DNA from: Geosiphon pyriformis
Lineage: Eukaryota; Glomeromycota; Glomeromycetes; Archaeosporales; Geosiphonaceae
Reading direction: 5' to 3'
Length of the DNA stretch: 64,000 nt
Assembly (NCBI GenBank): GCA_016748015.1
Contig: JAAOMT010000531.1
Coordinates: forward strand, 87,477-151,476
This document shows positions 10,339-21,690 of this stretch, in pieces; positions within the stretch are counted from its first letter, which is position 1, and each line of letters begins with the position of its first letter. The notes beneath the pieces are model-generated. The model was given only the letters and a program-made list of their open reading frames with translations. It had not been told where the DNA came from and did not search any database. The position numbers and the translations under genes were made by a program.

Positions 10339-12781
10339 TTTTTTTTTTTTGTTAATGTGTAGTTATGCCGGTTGTTTATTAGTTAAGTCCACAGTAATAT
10401 GGTGGTTTCATAAAGCCAGCTCACTCAATAATACAAAAATTACAAGATACAGCTAACTACAGGTAGAAAGCTCTAATTACATGCTAATATTATCTTTGCT
10501 ACTTAATGTATTAAACATATCTAATTTATATATCTTACTTATAATGCTAATAAGCTTATGACTATTCTTAACCATACCACTCATCTACTTAGCAGTTAGA
10601 TCAGGATTGGATTTGATACTAGAAAGCTGATCTTCCCATAAATGCATTATAATCTCAAATGTGTTATTATAGACAGAGAAATCTTTATCTTTATCATTAT
10701 TATTATCATTATCATCTATGTTATTATTATCTAACACATTTTCTAAGCAGGCCTGTTCACACTTTTTTTCAAGACACATTATTTTTTTCTGCATTACAAT
10801 AGCAACAGCAGCCAAGCCTTTATTCTGTTCAGCTAATCCAGCCATACTTTCCTTAATTGACACATCTATAGCAGGTAAAGTAAACAACAATTTGGTAACT
10901 AAAACAACCAGAGCACTAACAGGCTCAACCAAAAATTTTATCAGCAAAAACAATTCACCAAGATGGGATTTCAGAGAAGCCAACTTAGATTCAACAGCAA
11001 TATTGAGAGCAGATGAAACAACAGACAACATGAAAGTTGTAGGTTTAAAGGAACCACCAAGATCCAAGTTCATATTAGCAGCAGCAGTAATAAAAGAAAC
11101 CACAATGGCAACAGCTTTGGCATAAAATTTGGATTCAGCAAATGAGGATTTGAAAACTTTTGGGCCATTAGAGAAGTTGAAAGAGACTTTGAAAAGAAAA
11201 AGTGGTGACACTTTGCACTCTAAAGCCAAATGATCCATATCTTGACATCTATAGTAGTGGTGACATCTAGGAGTTTTTTATCAGATGCAACAGCCATGTA
11301 AGGTACCAGTTTTTGAAACAGCAATGTTCAAAGATTCCAGGGAATTAAAGGTAACCACAGCAAAATGTTGACGTCAGTATGACTCAGGAGAATAAGGAAT
11401 GAAACAGGTACAGCCACCAACTTAAGAGACCAAATCACTAATTTCAAAGACAGTACAGCCAAAAGAAAGATTGACCAACTTGACTTTGAAAGCATTTCTT
11501 AAGGTAATAACTTCTTTTTGGTTGACTAAAGATAGAATTCTAATACTGTTTTTCTTTACCAGTACTAACCAATGAGTAAAAACAGCAGCAGCAGCAGAAG
11601 AAGTGTCTTTGAAATGAACCACAACATATTGCCATAAGCCAATAGGCTTTAACTTGACAGAAGTGACAACACCAAAAATGCCAAAAGCAAATTTGATGTT
11701 ATCAGAAGAGGTACCTAAAAGTACATTATGAAGTGCAATTGACAAAAAAGGGAAAAAAACAGAGGCCACATCAGAAGGCCATGCAATTTTAAGAGTAATC
11801 AAAAAAACCTTATTACCAATGGCCACTTTGGTGGCACCATTTAGACTCTCCTGAGATGCAAATTCCACACAAAACAACTTGACAACATCTCATGAAACAG
11901 ACTTAAGCCCAATACAACCAGGCAGCAACTAAAACAAGAAACTAAGCAAAGCCATCTTGATCTTAAATGTAGCAACAAGTACAAGATTGGAGGCCACCCA
12001 ATCAGAGAACCTTTGGTGACCATTCACATTTTCCCAAACACCACCATTAGCAGCACTAGAAGTTGGAGGAGGAGCAGATGATTCCATTTCCATCTGATCA
12101 GCCCAATTTTTAAGATCATCTAAAATAATAGGCTGTTTTGCTATTGAGATTCATGATAATTTGCCAGAGAATACCACATTAGACAATACAGCCAGTGGTT
12201 GATCTTGGTCCATCTTAGGAGATGTGCTACTGCTGTTGTCATCCATATCAGAAAGAGAGCTGGCTGCTGCTATGGAAATCTTACAAAAAATCTCATCTAA
12301 AACCACAAAGGATTTCGGTATAACCATAGCAGTTGTAACTGCCTGCTGCTATTTTTTGGAATTTTTTGCTTTCATGGCCATTTGTGAAGCAGTAGTAGTA
12401 CTAGTAGTGGAATTGATGAGAACAGGAAAGACCAACTTGTTAACTGGTCTATTATTAAAAATCTTTGGGCTTTTAAAAGTAGTAGAGACAACACTAGGAC
12501 TAATCTGAGTGTGTCTTTTGGAAGGAATTTTGACTGGAGAAGAACTATCAGCCAAAGGTAAAAAAAATGAACCAGAAGCCACTAAAGGCAGCTTTTTACT
12601 AATATTTTTTAAAGAAAATATAGCCAGAATATTTTGCCTAGCTGCTTTAATAATTGAGAGATCCTCTCGTGTTGAAACTTTATTAGTTACTATAGGAAAA
12701 GTAATATTTGCAACTTTTTTACTTTTAGCTCTAGTTGTGGTCATAAATTTTAAGAGAGAAAGAGTTTTTTATTTTTTTTAA
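10339..12781 (-). mobile_element. LINE-1 ORF1-only unit inside gypsy F
   Basis: A 2.44-kb insertion with poly(T) at 10339-10350 and a perfect 14-bp target duplication TACAGAAGTTCTTT at 10325-10338 and 12782-12795. Removing it and one copy of the duplication rejoins the pol reading of F. It carries ORF1, a very short leader and a 3' tail, but no endonuclease or reverse transcriptase. The tail resembles that of the ORF2-bearing LINE-1 copies. Confidence 0.9.
10585..12744 (-). pseudogene. LINE-1 ORF1 (complete length, broken)
   Basis: Starts at ATG 12744-12742 (MTTTRAKSKKVANITFP). Order: a basic Ser/Thr-rich N-terminus, a linker, an RRM-like segment near 11750-11600 (IKFAFGIFGVVTSVKLKP), a zinc-knuckle remnant near 11270-11220 (YYRCQDMDHLALECK, first Cys now Tyr), hydrophobic and helical stretches, and a coiled-coil plus acidic tail (EKKCEQACLENV, then Asp/Asn-rich). 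Breaks near 12350, 12020, 11840, 11420 and 11240. The stop TAG at 10585-10587 stands where the copy at 19044 has TGA, so Trp may be ancestral and the protein may have run about 35 codons further, to ISM and TAA. ORF1 proteins bind LINE RNA. Confidence 0.8.
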
Positions 12782-15605
12782 TACAGAAGTTCTTTAAGAA
12801 TGAACCACCTAAAATCCAATTATTAGTTGTAAAACAAAAAAAATCTTCTTTTAAAGAAAGAAAAGTGGACATTAAAAACTTGTTGGCTAGAAATAACCCA
12901 GTTATTTCAAAAGAAGGTAACACTCTTGGATGAATCTATGTGATACAACACACTATCACTACCAAAAAAACTTGTCTCATCTATTTGAAACCTTATCAAT
13001 CCAATAGTTATAATAATAAGTTTATTAAGAAAGAGATAACTCGAATAAAAAATCTTGGATTTATATAAAAAACCAAGAGTAAATAGGCTTTCCCAGTTGT
13101 AATAGTATTTAAAAAAGATGGAACCCTATGCTTTTGTGTTGACTGCTACTAATTAAATGTCATTACTATAAAAGACATATACCCACTTCTCAAAATTGAT
13201 GTAATGCTAGATAAATTCAATAGTGCTGCTTTCTTCTCAACTATTGACCTAACTACTGAATTTTGGTAAATAGAGATAGATCCAAAAAGAAAACTGCTTT
13301 CATTACCAAGTATAGCACTTATGAATTCACAGTTATGCTTTTTGGTTTCACCAATGCTTCTCTTACTTTTCAATGCTTAATGAACAAAGTGTTTAAATCA
13401 GTAAAAGAAAACTTTGTTTTGGTCTACTTAGATAACATAATGATATACTTAAAAACCTGGAATAAATATCTTGAACACTTGCAAAAAGTTTTTGACCTGC
13501 TCAGAAATGTTGGCCTCAAGATAAACCCAATCAAATCTTTTTTCAACATCAATCCACCCAGTTCCTTGGTCATTTTATTACAAAAAATGGAATTTTCTCT
13601 GATCTATCTAAGATTGAAAAAGTTTAGAACATTAAACAATCAATGAATGTTTTTGAACTATACTTTTTTCTGGGTTTGGCTTCTTATTATTGCAAATTTA
13701 TCAAAAATTTCTCCAAAATTGCTTTTCTTTTTAATCAGCTACTCAGGAAAAATGTCAATTATTACTGGGGCACTTATTAACAAAAAGCTTTTGAAATTTT
13801 GAAAGAAAAACTTGTTACTAAACCAATTCTTAAGCAACCTAATCTGGACCAACCTTTTATTCTCCATACTAATACATCTGGTTATAAACTTGGTGCTGTC
13901 CTCTCACAAAAAAATAAAAATAGCAGAGAACATACTATAGCATATGTCAGTAGATCCCTTACACCAGCAGAAAAAAACTATTCAGTAACTAAACAAGAAT
14001 GCTTAACAGTAGTTTGGACTACTAATTACTGGGATCAATATCTTTTTGGTGTAAAATTCTTAATGGTAACAGATTATCAAGTTTTGGTTTGGCTGTACAA
14101 TAAAAAAAAGCTAGAACACAAATAAATAACTCACTGAATACTCCACCTGAATGAATTTGACTATAATATTCAACACTACAAAAGAGGAAATTATCAAAAT
14201 GCTAATGGTCTCTTTAGACTTGTCATTCAGTGATAGTACAACTTCTCAACCAAACCAACTTAATTATTAGTAATACTCTTATAAACAAACATGATAATGA
14301 ATTTGGACAACTACTCTGCTTTAATAGAATTTTTGGATAAAAGACAATATCTACCAAAATACACTTGACAGCAAAGAGAACATTTGTGCAAACAATCAAA
14401 TTTCTATTTGATTTGCCAGAACTAACTATATAAAAGAAATAAAAAAAATTCTGACTGCTTTCAAAGAGTCATTAGATTTGAAGAAAAAGAAATTGTAATC
14501 TATAACATACACATTGATTTATTAGCTAAACACTTTGAAAAAACAAAAACAATCTAGAAAACTTTAGCTTGCTATTATTAGTCTATCTTAAAAAAAGACA
14601 TTGTTGAGTATATTTAAATCTGTAATATCTGCCAAAAAAAAGGCAAACCCAATTGCAAAGAAGATATTCATCCAATCTCTGTTGGTTAATCATTCAACAG
14701 AATTGGTATAGATGTTGTTAGATTTTTAACAATAACTCCTAATGGCAACAGATATATTATCACAGCTACCAACTATTTTACAAAGTGAGTAGAAACAAGA
14801 GCCACTTTAGACCAAACAATAGTCTCAATAGCCAATTTCATTTATAAAGATATTATTTGTTGTTATAGCTGTTCCAAAAAACTTTTATTTGATAGAAGAA
14901 GAGCTTTTTTCAGTACACTGGTTGAAGAACTTTGTAGAAAAATAGGAATATGTCATAAACTTTTTTCTTTTTATCATCCTCAAACAAATGGCTTAGTGGA
15001 ATGTTTTAATAGAACACTATGTGAAACTTTAGTCAAAACCAGTAAAGAAACAAACTTATAGAACAAAATACTGTTTTTAGCTTTGTTTGTTTATAAAACT
15101 GTGAATTATGACATAACAAGTTATGAACTTTTTTATTTGCTTTATGGATGTATGGCAACACTATCAATAGAAACTAATATTAAGACAATACCCTTTGAAG
15201 AGATCACAATAGGAAATTACAAAGACATTTTACAAAGAAGACTTGATACCATTATTGATTCCTTGGTAGAAGCACAAATAATTGCTTTTGAAAAGATAAA
15301 ACAGTTCCAAGAAAAGCTTAAAAAAAAGAAAACCTATAAAACACTTTTTTTAAGTGTTGGTGACTTGGTATTAGAATACTGTTCAGACAGAGACAATGTC
15401 TATGATGATAAATTCTCTAATCAGTAGAAAGAACTCTTTATAGTTAACAAAGTTTTGAACATTGATTTTTATATTTTTCAAGACCAATCTGAAACAATCT
15501 TCAATAATCATTCTGTTTATAGTATATGACTTAAAAAATATCATAAACGACCTGATTGGTTGTCTGTTGTGATAATACTGACCCAAATGATTAACAAAAA
15601 TCAAG
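12782..15605 (+). pseudogene. Gypsy F pol, second part: RT, RNase H, integrase
   Basis: Continues pol after the LINE insertion. RT: LCFCVDC (13130), FSTIDLT (13230), and the catalytic box, YLDN where D-D is expected (about 13430). RNase H: HTNTSGYKLGAVLSQ (13866; first Asp now Asn), TKQECLTVVW (14000) and VTDYQVLVWL (14070). Integrase from about 14380: the zinc-binding CNICQ region (14620), GIDVV (14710), LLFDRRRAF (14880) and NGLVECFNRTLC (14985), which keeps the catalytic Glu. A GPY/F-like module follows (about 15430-15530, ending KKYHKRPDWL). Stops are frequent, many TAA/TAG/TGA in place of Gln, Trp or Arg. Confidence 0.8.
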
Positions 15606-16280
15606 TATAAATAAATACACTATTTCCAAAACAGAGATATTTTCAATTGACATAAACAATTATTTTTTGGATCAAAACATTCAAAACACCTTCTATGCTT
15701 TCTATGAGTATTGAATTAAAAACTATCCAAATGCTACTCTGACTATTGAAACAATAGAACACATACTATTATTAAACCAAAAAAAACCACTACCAGAAGA
15801 GAAAAAATTGGTAGCAAAATGGATAAATATCTATTAGAAAGTATAACAGCAGTTATACTCTCATTTTCTAGCACAATTAGAAAAACAATTCTAGAAATCT
15901 TGCCTATAGACAAAAATTTGTAATATGGAAGGCAATTAAAACTCTATGGTCACCTTGAAGAAATCATAAAGAATATGAAACTCATGAAAAAAACAACTTC
16001 AAAGATAGAAGCAGAAATTTTGGACATTATATAATTAGATGTCCCAAGAGTTTTAACTATTACTAAAAGAGCCAAAACTCTAATACAAAAATTTGGTCTC
16101 TTGAATACAAAACTCATTTTATCTTAAATATTATATTCTATCCACAAAAAACTTCAACAAACTAGTTAGCTTTAAGTTAGATAAAACTTTTCAAATAGAT
16201 TATACCATAAATAGCTTGATTTTGCCAAAGCTCAATCTCTTTAGAAAAGATGATATTATAGTTAAATCTATACTTTTTAT
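15606..16280 (+). pseudogene. Gypsy F ORF3 (unknown function), broken
   Basis: Matches ORF3 of J, L, I and G at DNA level: the SKTEIFSID-like start (15630), the IRPKKTTT-like basic patch (about 15770), the LPIDKN segment (15900), the DVPRVLTI segment (16040) and the end near 16250. Several frameshifts and stops (for example TAA at 15923 where others have Ser or Gly plus Tyr/Arg). It would end within the 3' LTR as in J and L. No known domain recognised. Confidence 0.6.
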
Positions 16281-16992
16281 TAATTATCACATGTATTAGC
16301 CACTGATGTTATATAATTAACCACTCTATTTTTAGAAAGTAATCATTGATCTAATCAATGATCTGACCATTAATCTGATTATTGACCTAATTATTGATCT
16401 GATCAATAACTTGATTATTGACTTGATCATTGACCTAGTTATTGACCTGATTATTAATTACTTTTGATAAGTATATAAGCAATGAATCTCTTAACTGTAG
16501 AAAAACATGTAAGAATCAAAGAAAATAAATAAATAAAATAACAACTTTCATCTCAATCATTCTCTTATTGCTAAATTTTTCTTTCCCTATCTTTAAGTAT
16601 CTGAACATTTTGGGATAAAAGATTACTTGTTGGTTATTTTTTATTCTTTTCCTGAAATGTGTAATTGCAGCATTTGAAAATTATTGTATAAAATGTAACT
16701 GAAGAGTATATTTGATATCTAATATTAAATTTTAAGAGTGCTAACACAAGGCATAGAATTATACCAGTATGTGATTATTTGTTGACAGTATGGATTATTT
16801 TTCTCCCTTCAGATTTTCCAGTTATCTTTTGAAAAGTATAGCGACTAAGATATTTTATAAGACTGATTTTGCACATTGAATCCATACTTATTCAATTTGC
16901 TCTTTAAAGTTAAATTCTCTTTAATTCTTTTCATCACCTTACAATCCTGTTCTTCCTTGTTATCTATTAGCTTGTTACTCCAACCCATAATA
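16254..16992 (+). repeat. 3' LTR of gypsy F (739 bp)
   Basis: Starts TATTATAGTT (TGTTAC changed by two transitions) and ends CCCATAATA. Ten 12-bp units at 16340-16459, then the TATA region near 16471. Followed by target duplication ATAT at 16993-16996 and then ORF3 of element G. Confidence 0.85.
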
Positions 16993-16996
16993 ATAT

Positions 16997-17690
16997 CATC
17001 TTTTCCAAAGAGATTAAACTTTAGCAAAATCTAGCTATTTATAGAATAATCTATTTGAAGGGTTTTATCTAGCTCAAAACTAACTAGTTTATTAAAGTTT
17101 TTTGTGAATAAAGTATATAATATTTGTGGCAAAATAAGTTTTGTGTCCAAGAAATCAAATCTTTGTATAAGAGTTTTGGCTCTTTTAGCAATAGTCAAAA
17201 CTCTTAAGACATCTAACTGTATAATGCCCAAAATTTTTACTTGTATCTCTGAAATTGTTTTTTTTATGAGCTTTATATCTTTTATGATTTTACTAAGATA
17301 ACCATAGAGTTTTAATTGTCTTTCATATAATAAATTTTTGTCTATGGGCAAGATTTCTTAGATTGTTTTTTTAATTGTGCCAAAAAGTGAAAGTATTACT
17401 ACTGTTATACTTTCCAACAGATATTTATTTATTTTACTACCAATTTTTTTTCTTTTGATAGTTGTTTTCTTTGGTCTAATAACAATATGTGTTTCACTGT
17501 TATCAGTTATAATGGTCTGTTTTTCAATGATCAGAGTAGTATTTGAATAGTTTTTTGATTCAATACTCATGGAGAATATAGAAGATATTTTGAATGTTTT
17601 GATTTAGGAAATAGTTGTTCATGTTAATTGAAAATACCTCTGTTTTAGAAATGGTGCATTTATTTATACTTGATTTTTGCTAATTATTTG
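16997..17690 (-). pseudogene. Gypsy G ORF3 (unknown function), mostly open
   Basis: Minus-strand ORF3 in the pieces 17570-17358 and 17351-17031, separated by one TAA, with recognisable RPKKTTIKRKKIGSKINK, LPIDKNLLYERQLKLYGYL and TLFTKNFNKLVSFELDK. Its natural end in LTR 6376-7041 was displaced by insertion of F; now the frame runs by chance from LFGKDDIIM into the antisense of the F LTR. Upstream it joins the integrase of G. Confidence 0.7.
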
Positions 17691-19008
17691 GGTCAGTATT
17701 ACCACAACAGACAACTAATCAAGTTATTTGTAATATTTTTTAAGTCATGTACTATAAACAAAGCAATTATTAAAGATTGTTCTATATTGATCTTATAGGA
17801 TATAAAAACTATTGTTCAAAACTTTGTTGACTAAAAAGAGTTTTTTCTACCAGCTAGAGAATTTATTATCATAAACATTGTCTCTGTTTAAACAGTATTC
17901 TAATACTAAGTTACTAATACTTAAAGAAAGTGTTTTATAGATTTTCTTCTTTTTAAGCTTTTCTTGAAACTGTTTTATTTTTTTAAAAGCAATTATTCAT
18001 ATTTCTACCAAGAAGTCAAGAATGGTACCAATTCTTTTTTAAAAAATATCTTTATAATTTTCTATTGTAATTTCTTTAAAAAATATTGTTTTAATGTTAG
18101 TTTCTATTGATAATATTGTCATGTATCCATAGAGCAGATAAAAAGATTTATAATTTGTTATGTCATGATTCACAGTTTTATAGACAAACAAAGTTAAAGG
18201 CAGTACTTTGTCCCATAAGTTTGTTTCTTTACTGGTTTTGGCTAAGGTTTTATATAGTGTTCTATTAAAACATTCCACTAGACTATTTGTTTAGAGATAG
18301 TAATGAGAAAAAAGTTTATGACATATTCCTATTTTTCTACAAAGTTCTTCAACCAGTGTACTGAGAAAAGCTCTTCATTTATTAGATTAAAGTTTTTTGG
18401 GGCAGCCATGATAGCAGATAATATTTTCATAAATGAAATTGGCTATTGAAATTGCTGTTTGGTCTGAAGTGACTCTAGTTTCTACTCACTTTGTAAGATA
18501 ATTAGTAGTTGTGATAATATATCTATTACTATTAGAAGTTATTATTAAAGGTCCAACAATATCTATACCAATTCTGTTAAATGGTTGACCAATAAAGATT
18601 AGATGGATATCTTCTTTTCTATTGAGTTTTTCTCTTCTTTAACAAATATTACAGATTTTGATGTATTTAACAATGTCTTTTCCCAAAATAGGCCAATAAT
18701 AACAAGTTTAAGTTTTTTGAATTGTTTTTGTTTTTCCAAAGTGTCTAGTTAATGAGTCAGTATACATATTGTATATTACAATTTCTCTTTCTTCAAATCT
18801 AATGACTTTTTAGGAGCAATCAGAATTTTTTTTGTTTTTTTTATATAATTGGTTCTGGCAGATCAAATAGAAATTTGATTGTTTGTGCAAATATTTTCTT
18901 TGCTGTCAAGTGTATTCTGATGAGTATTGTCTTTTACCCAAAAATTCCATTAAAACAGAGTAGTTGTCCAAGTTTAATATCATGTTTATCAAAAAGAAAG
19001 TTACTAAT
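17690..19008 (-). pseudogene. Gypsy G pol remnant: integrase
   Basis: Reads on the minus strand from about 19000 down: the linker, the zinc-binding region (about 18650), the first and second Asp regions (about 18540 and 18390), the third region with VECFNRTLYKTLAKTS at 18280-18230 (the Glu is present), and the GPY/F-like module (about 17870-17700). It is cut at about 19008 by an ORF1-only LINE unit, and the rest of pol and gag is not found beyond it, so G is truncated. Stops are frequent. Confidence 0.75.
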
Positions 19009-21407
19009 AAACAACAAAAAAAACTCTTTTTTTCCTAATTTTTATGACCATGACTAGAGCTAAAAGTAAAAAAGTTGCAAATATTACTTTTCCTATAGTA
19101 ATTAATAAAGTTTCAACATGAAAGGATCTCTTTATTATTAAAGCAGCTAAACAAAACGTTTTGACTACATTTTTTTTAAAAAATATTAGTGAAAAGCTGT
19201 CTTTAGTGGCTTCTGGTTTATTTTATTCACCTTTGGCTGGTGGTTTTTCTCCAGTCAAAGTTTTTTCCAAAAGATACACCCAGATTAGTTTCAGTATTGT
19301 CTTTACCACTTTAAAAAGTCCTAAGATTTTTAATAATAAACCAGTTAACAAGTTGGTTTTTCCCACTTTCACCATTCTTACTACTGTTATTACTACTACT
19401 TCACAAATGACTGTAAAAGCCAAAAATTCCAAAAAACAGCAGCTGGTACTCATAACTGCTTTGGGAATACTAAACTTCTTTGTGGTTCTAAATAAAATAT
19501 TGGGTAAGATCTCCACAGCAGCAGTCAATTCTTTTCCTAATATGAATAGCAACAACAGCAACACATCTCCCAAAATGGGCCAAAATCAACCACTAGCTGT
19601 GTTGTCTAATGTGGTATTCTTCAGCAGATCATTGTCAATACCAGAAGCAAAACAGTCTATCATTTCAGATAATCTTAAAAATTGGGCTGATCAGATGGAA
19701 ATAAAATCAACTGTTCTTTTCCCAATTTCTGGTGCTGCTGATGGTAGTGCTTGGGAGAATGTGAATAGTCATCAAAAGTTCTTTGGTTGGATGGCCTCCA
19801 ATTTTGTACCTGGTGTTATATTTAAAATTAAGATGGTCTTGCTTATTCCTTGTTTTAGTTATTGCCTGGTTATATTGGGCTTAAGTCTGTTTTATGAGAT
19901 GCTGTCAAGTTGTTCTGTGTGGAATTTGCATCTCAAAAGAGTTTAAATGGTGTCACCAAAGTGGTCATTAGTAATGAGGTTTTTTTAACCACTCTTAAGA
20001 TTGCACAGTCTTTTGGTGTGGTCTTTGTTTCTTCCTCTCTTTTGTTAATTGCACTTTGTAATGTATCTTTGGGTACCTCTTCTGATGACATCAAATTTGC
20101 TTTTGGCATTTTTGGTGTGGTCACTTCTGTCAAGTTAAAGCCTGCTGGCTTATGGCAATATGCTGTGGTTCATTTTAAAGACACTTTTTCTGCTGCTGCT
20201 GCTCTTACTTACTGGTCAATGCTGGTAAAAAAAGACAGTATTAGGATTCTACTTTTAGTCAACCAAAAAGAGATTATTACTTCAAGAGATGTTTTCAAAG
20301 CCAAGTTGGTCAATCTTTTTTTTAGTTGTACTGTCTTTGAGATTAGTGATTTGGTCTCTCAAGTTGGTGGCCATTTTTGTTTTATTCCTTACTCTCCTAT
20401 GTCATATCAACATCAATGTTTTGCTATGGTTACTTTTGATTCCTTGGAATCTTTAAACATTGCTGTTTCAAAAACTGGTACCTTACATGGCTGTTACATC
20501 TGGTGGGAAACTCCTGGATGTCATTGCTGCTATAGATGTCAAGATATAAATCATTTGGCTTTAGAGTACAAAATGTTACCACTTCTCTCTCCCAAAGTCT
20601 CTTTCAACTTCTTTGGTAGCTCCAAAGTTTTTAAATTCTTATTTGCTAGATCCAAATTTTATGCCAAAGCTGCTGCCATTGTGGTTCCTCTTGTTGCTGC
20701 TACTGCTGCTGATATGAACTTGGATTTTGGTGGTCCCTCCTCCAACTACAACACTCATGTTGCCTGTTGTTTCTTCTTCTTTGGAATCCTATCTTGGTGA
20801 ACTGTCTTTGCTGATAAAATCTTTGGTTGAGTCTATTGGTGCTCTGATTGTTTTAGTTACCAAATTGTTGTCTACTCCACCTGCTGTAGATGTGTCAGTT
20901 AAGAAAAGTGTGACTGAATTGGCTGAGCAGAATAAAGACTTGATTGCTGTTGTTATTGTGATGCAGAAGAGAATAACATGTCTTAAAAAAAAGTATGAAC
21001 AGACCTGCTTGGAAGATGTGTCAGATAATGATGACATGGATGATAATGATAATGAAGATAAAGATTTCTCTGTCTATAATAACACATTTGATGTTATGAT
21101 ACATTTATGAAAAGATCAGCCTTTTAGTATTAAATCCAATCTTAATCTAACTACTAAGTGAATGAGTAAAATGGTTAAAAATAGTTATGAGCTTGTTAGC
21201 ATTATGGGTAAGATGTATTAATTAGATATGTTTAATACATTAAGTAGCAAAGATAGTACTAGTATGTAGTTAGGACTTTCCATTTGTGGTTAACTACATC
21301 TTGTAATTTTTGTATTATTGGGTGAGCTGGCTTTATAAAACCACCACATTACTGTAAACTTAACTAATAAATGATCAGCATGGCTACATATTAACAAAAA
21401 AAAATAT
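19009..21407 (+). mobile_element. LINE-1 ORF1-only unit, plus strand
   Basis: Same structure and nearly the same length (2.4 kb) as 10339-12781: about 30 nt of leader, ORF1, a 3' tail, and poly(A) at 21396-21404. No ORF2 anywhere between ORF1 and the poly(A). The flanks are unrelated (gypsy G integrase on the left, a gypsy LTR end on the right) and no target duplication is visible, so the locus was rearranged or the flanks were deleted. Confidence 0.85.
19044..21161 (+). pseudogene. LINE-1 ORF1 (complete length, few breaks)
   Basis: ATG at 19044 starts MTMTRAKSKKVANITFP. Breaks: TGA near codon 26 (CGA in the copy at 1-376), frameshifts near 19850-19910 and near 20740. Domains: N-terminal basic region (19044-19450), RRM-like segment about 20020-20200 (IKFAFGIFGVVTSVKLKP), CCHC knuckle CYRCQDINHLALEY at about 20525-20570 (the last Cys is Tyr), helical middle, coiled coil and acidic C-terminus (DNDDMDDNDNEDKDF). 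TGA at 21159-21161 may replace Trp; after it the frame continues about 20 codons to another TAA. Expected role: RNA-binding chaperone of the LINE particle. Confidence 0.82.
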
Positions 21408-21548
21408 ATTTTATGAGATTGATTTTGCACATTAAATCCTTACTTATTCAATTCGTTCTTTGAAGTTGAATTTCCTTTAATTATTTCCATTATTCTACAA
21501 TTTTGTTCTCCCTTGCTATCCATTAGCTTATTACTCCAATTTGTAATA
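21408..21548 (+). repeat. Gypsy LTR fragment (3' part only)
   Basis: Matches the last 140 bp of plus-oriented LTRs such as 16850-16992 and ends TTGTAATA. The first three quarters of the LTR are missing; the ORF1-only unit ends where it begins. The next bases are CTAT and an ORF1 fragment. Confidence 0.7.
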
Positions 21549-21690
21549 CTATTACTACTTTTACTTCTGCTTCACAAATGGCTGAAAAAACCAAAACAGC
21601 AGTAAGCAGTTGCAACTATTATGGTCATACCAAACCTTTTTGTGGTTCCAGATAAGATTTTGGGAAAAATTTTCAACAATTTACTATGCC
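21549..21690 (+). pseudogene. LINE-1 ORF1 fragment
   Basis: About 140 bp similar to 19375-19520: a run of ACT codons, then TSASQMAEKTK, then the segment equivalent to FVVLNKILGKI. Right limit uncertain. It suggests that the LTR fragment to its left once ended an element inserted in an ORF1 copy. Confidence 0.55.

Larger units (their letters stand above)
7043..16992 (+). mobile_element. Gypsy-family LTR retrotransposon F, complete but decayed
   Basis: LTRs 7043-7782 and 16254-16992, flanked by the 4-bp duplication ATAT (7039-7042 and 16993-16996). Inside, in order: primer site, gag, pol in the -1 frame, ORF3. The element lies exactly at the border between the LTR and ORF3 of element G, in the opposite direction. 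A 2.44-kb ORF1-only LINE unit interrupts pol at 10339-12781. Without it the element is about 7.5 kb. It is a Ty3/gypsy element by domain order (RT, RNase H, integrase). Confidence 0.88.

Noticed and set aside
10718-11125. A 135-codon plus-strand frame
   Set aside because: Exact antisense shadow of the LINE ORF1 on the minus strand, where the RRM-like and zinc-knuckle motifs are found.
16845-17027. ORF3 of G fused to a further 50 codons, as if the protein had another end
   Set aside because: The added codons are the antisense of the F 3' LTR and arise only from the nested insertion.
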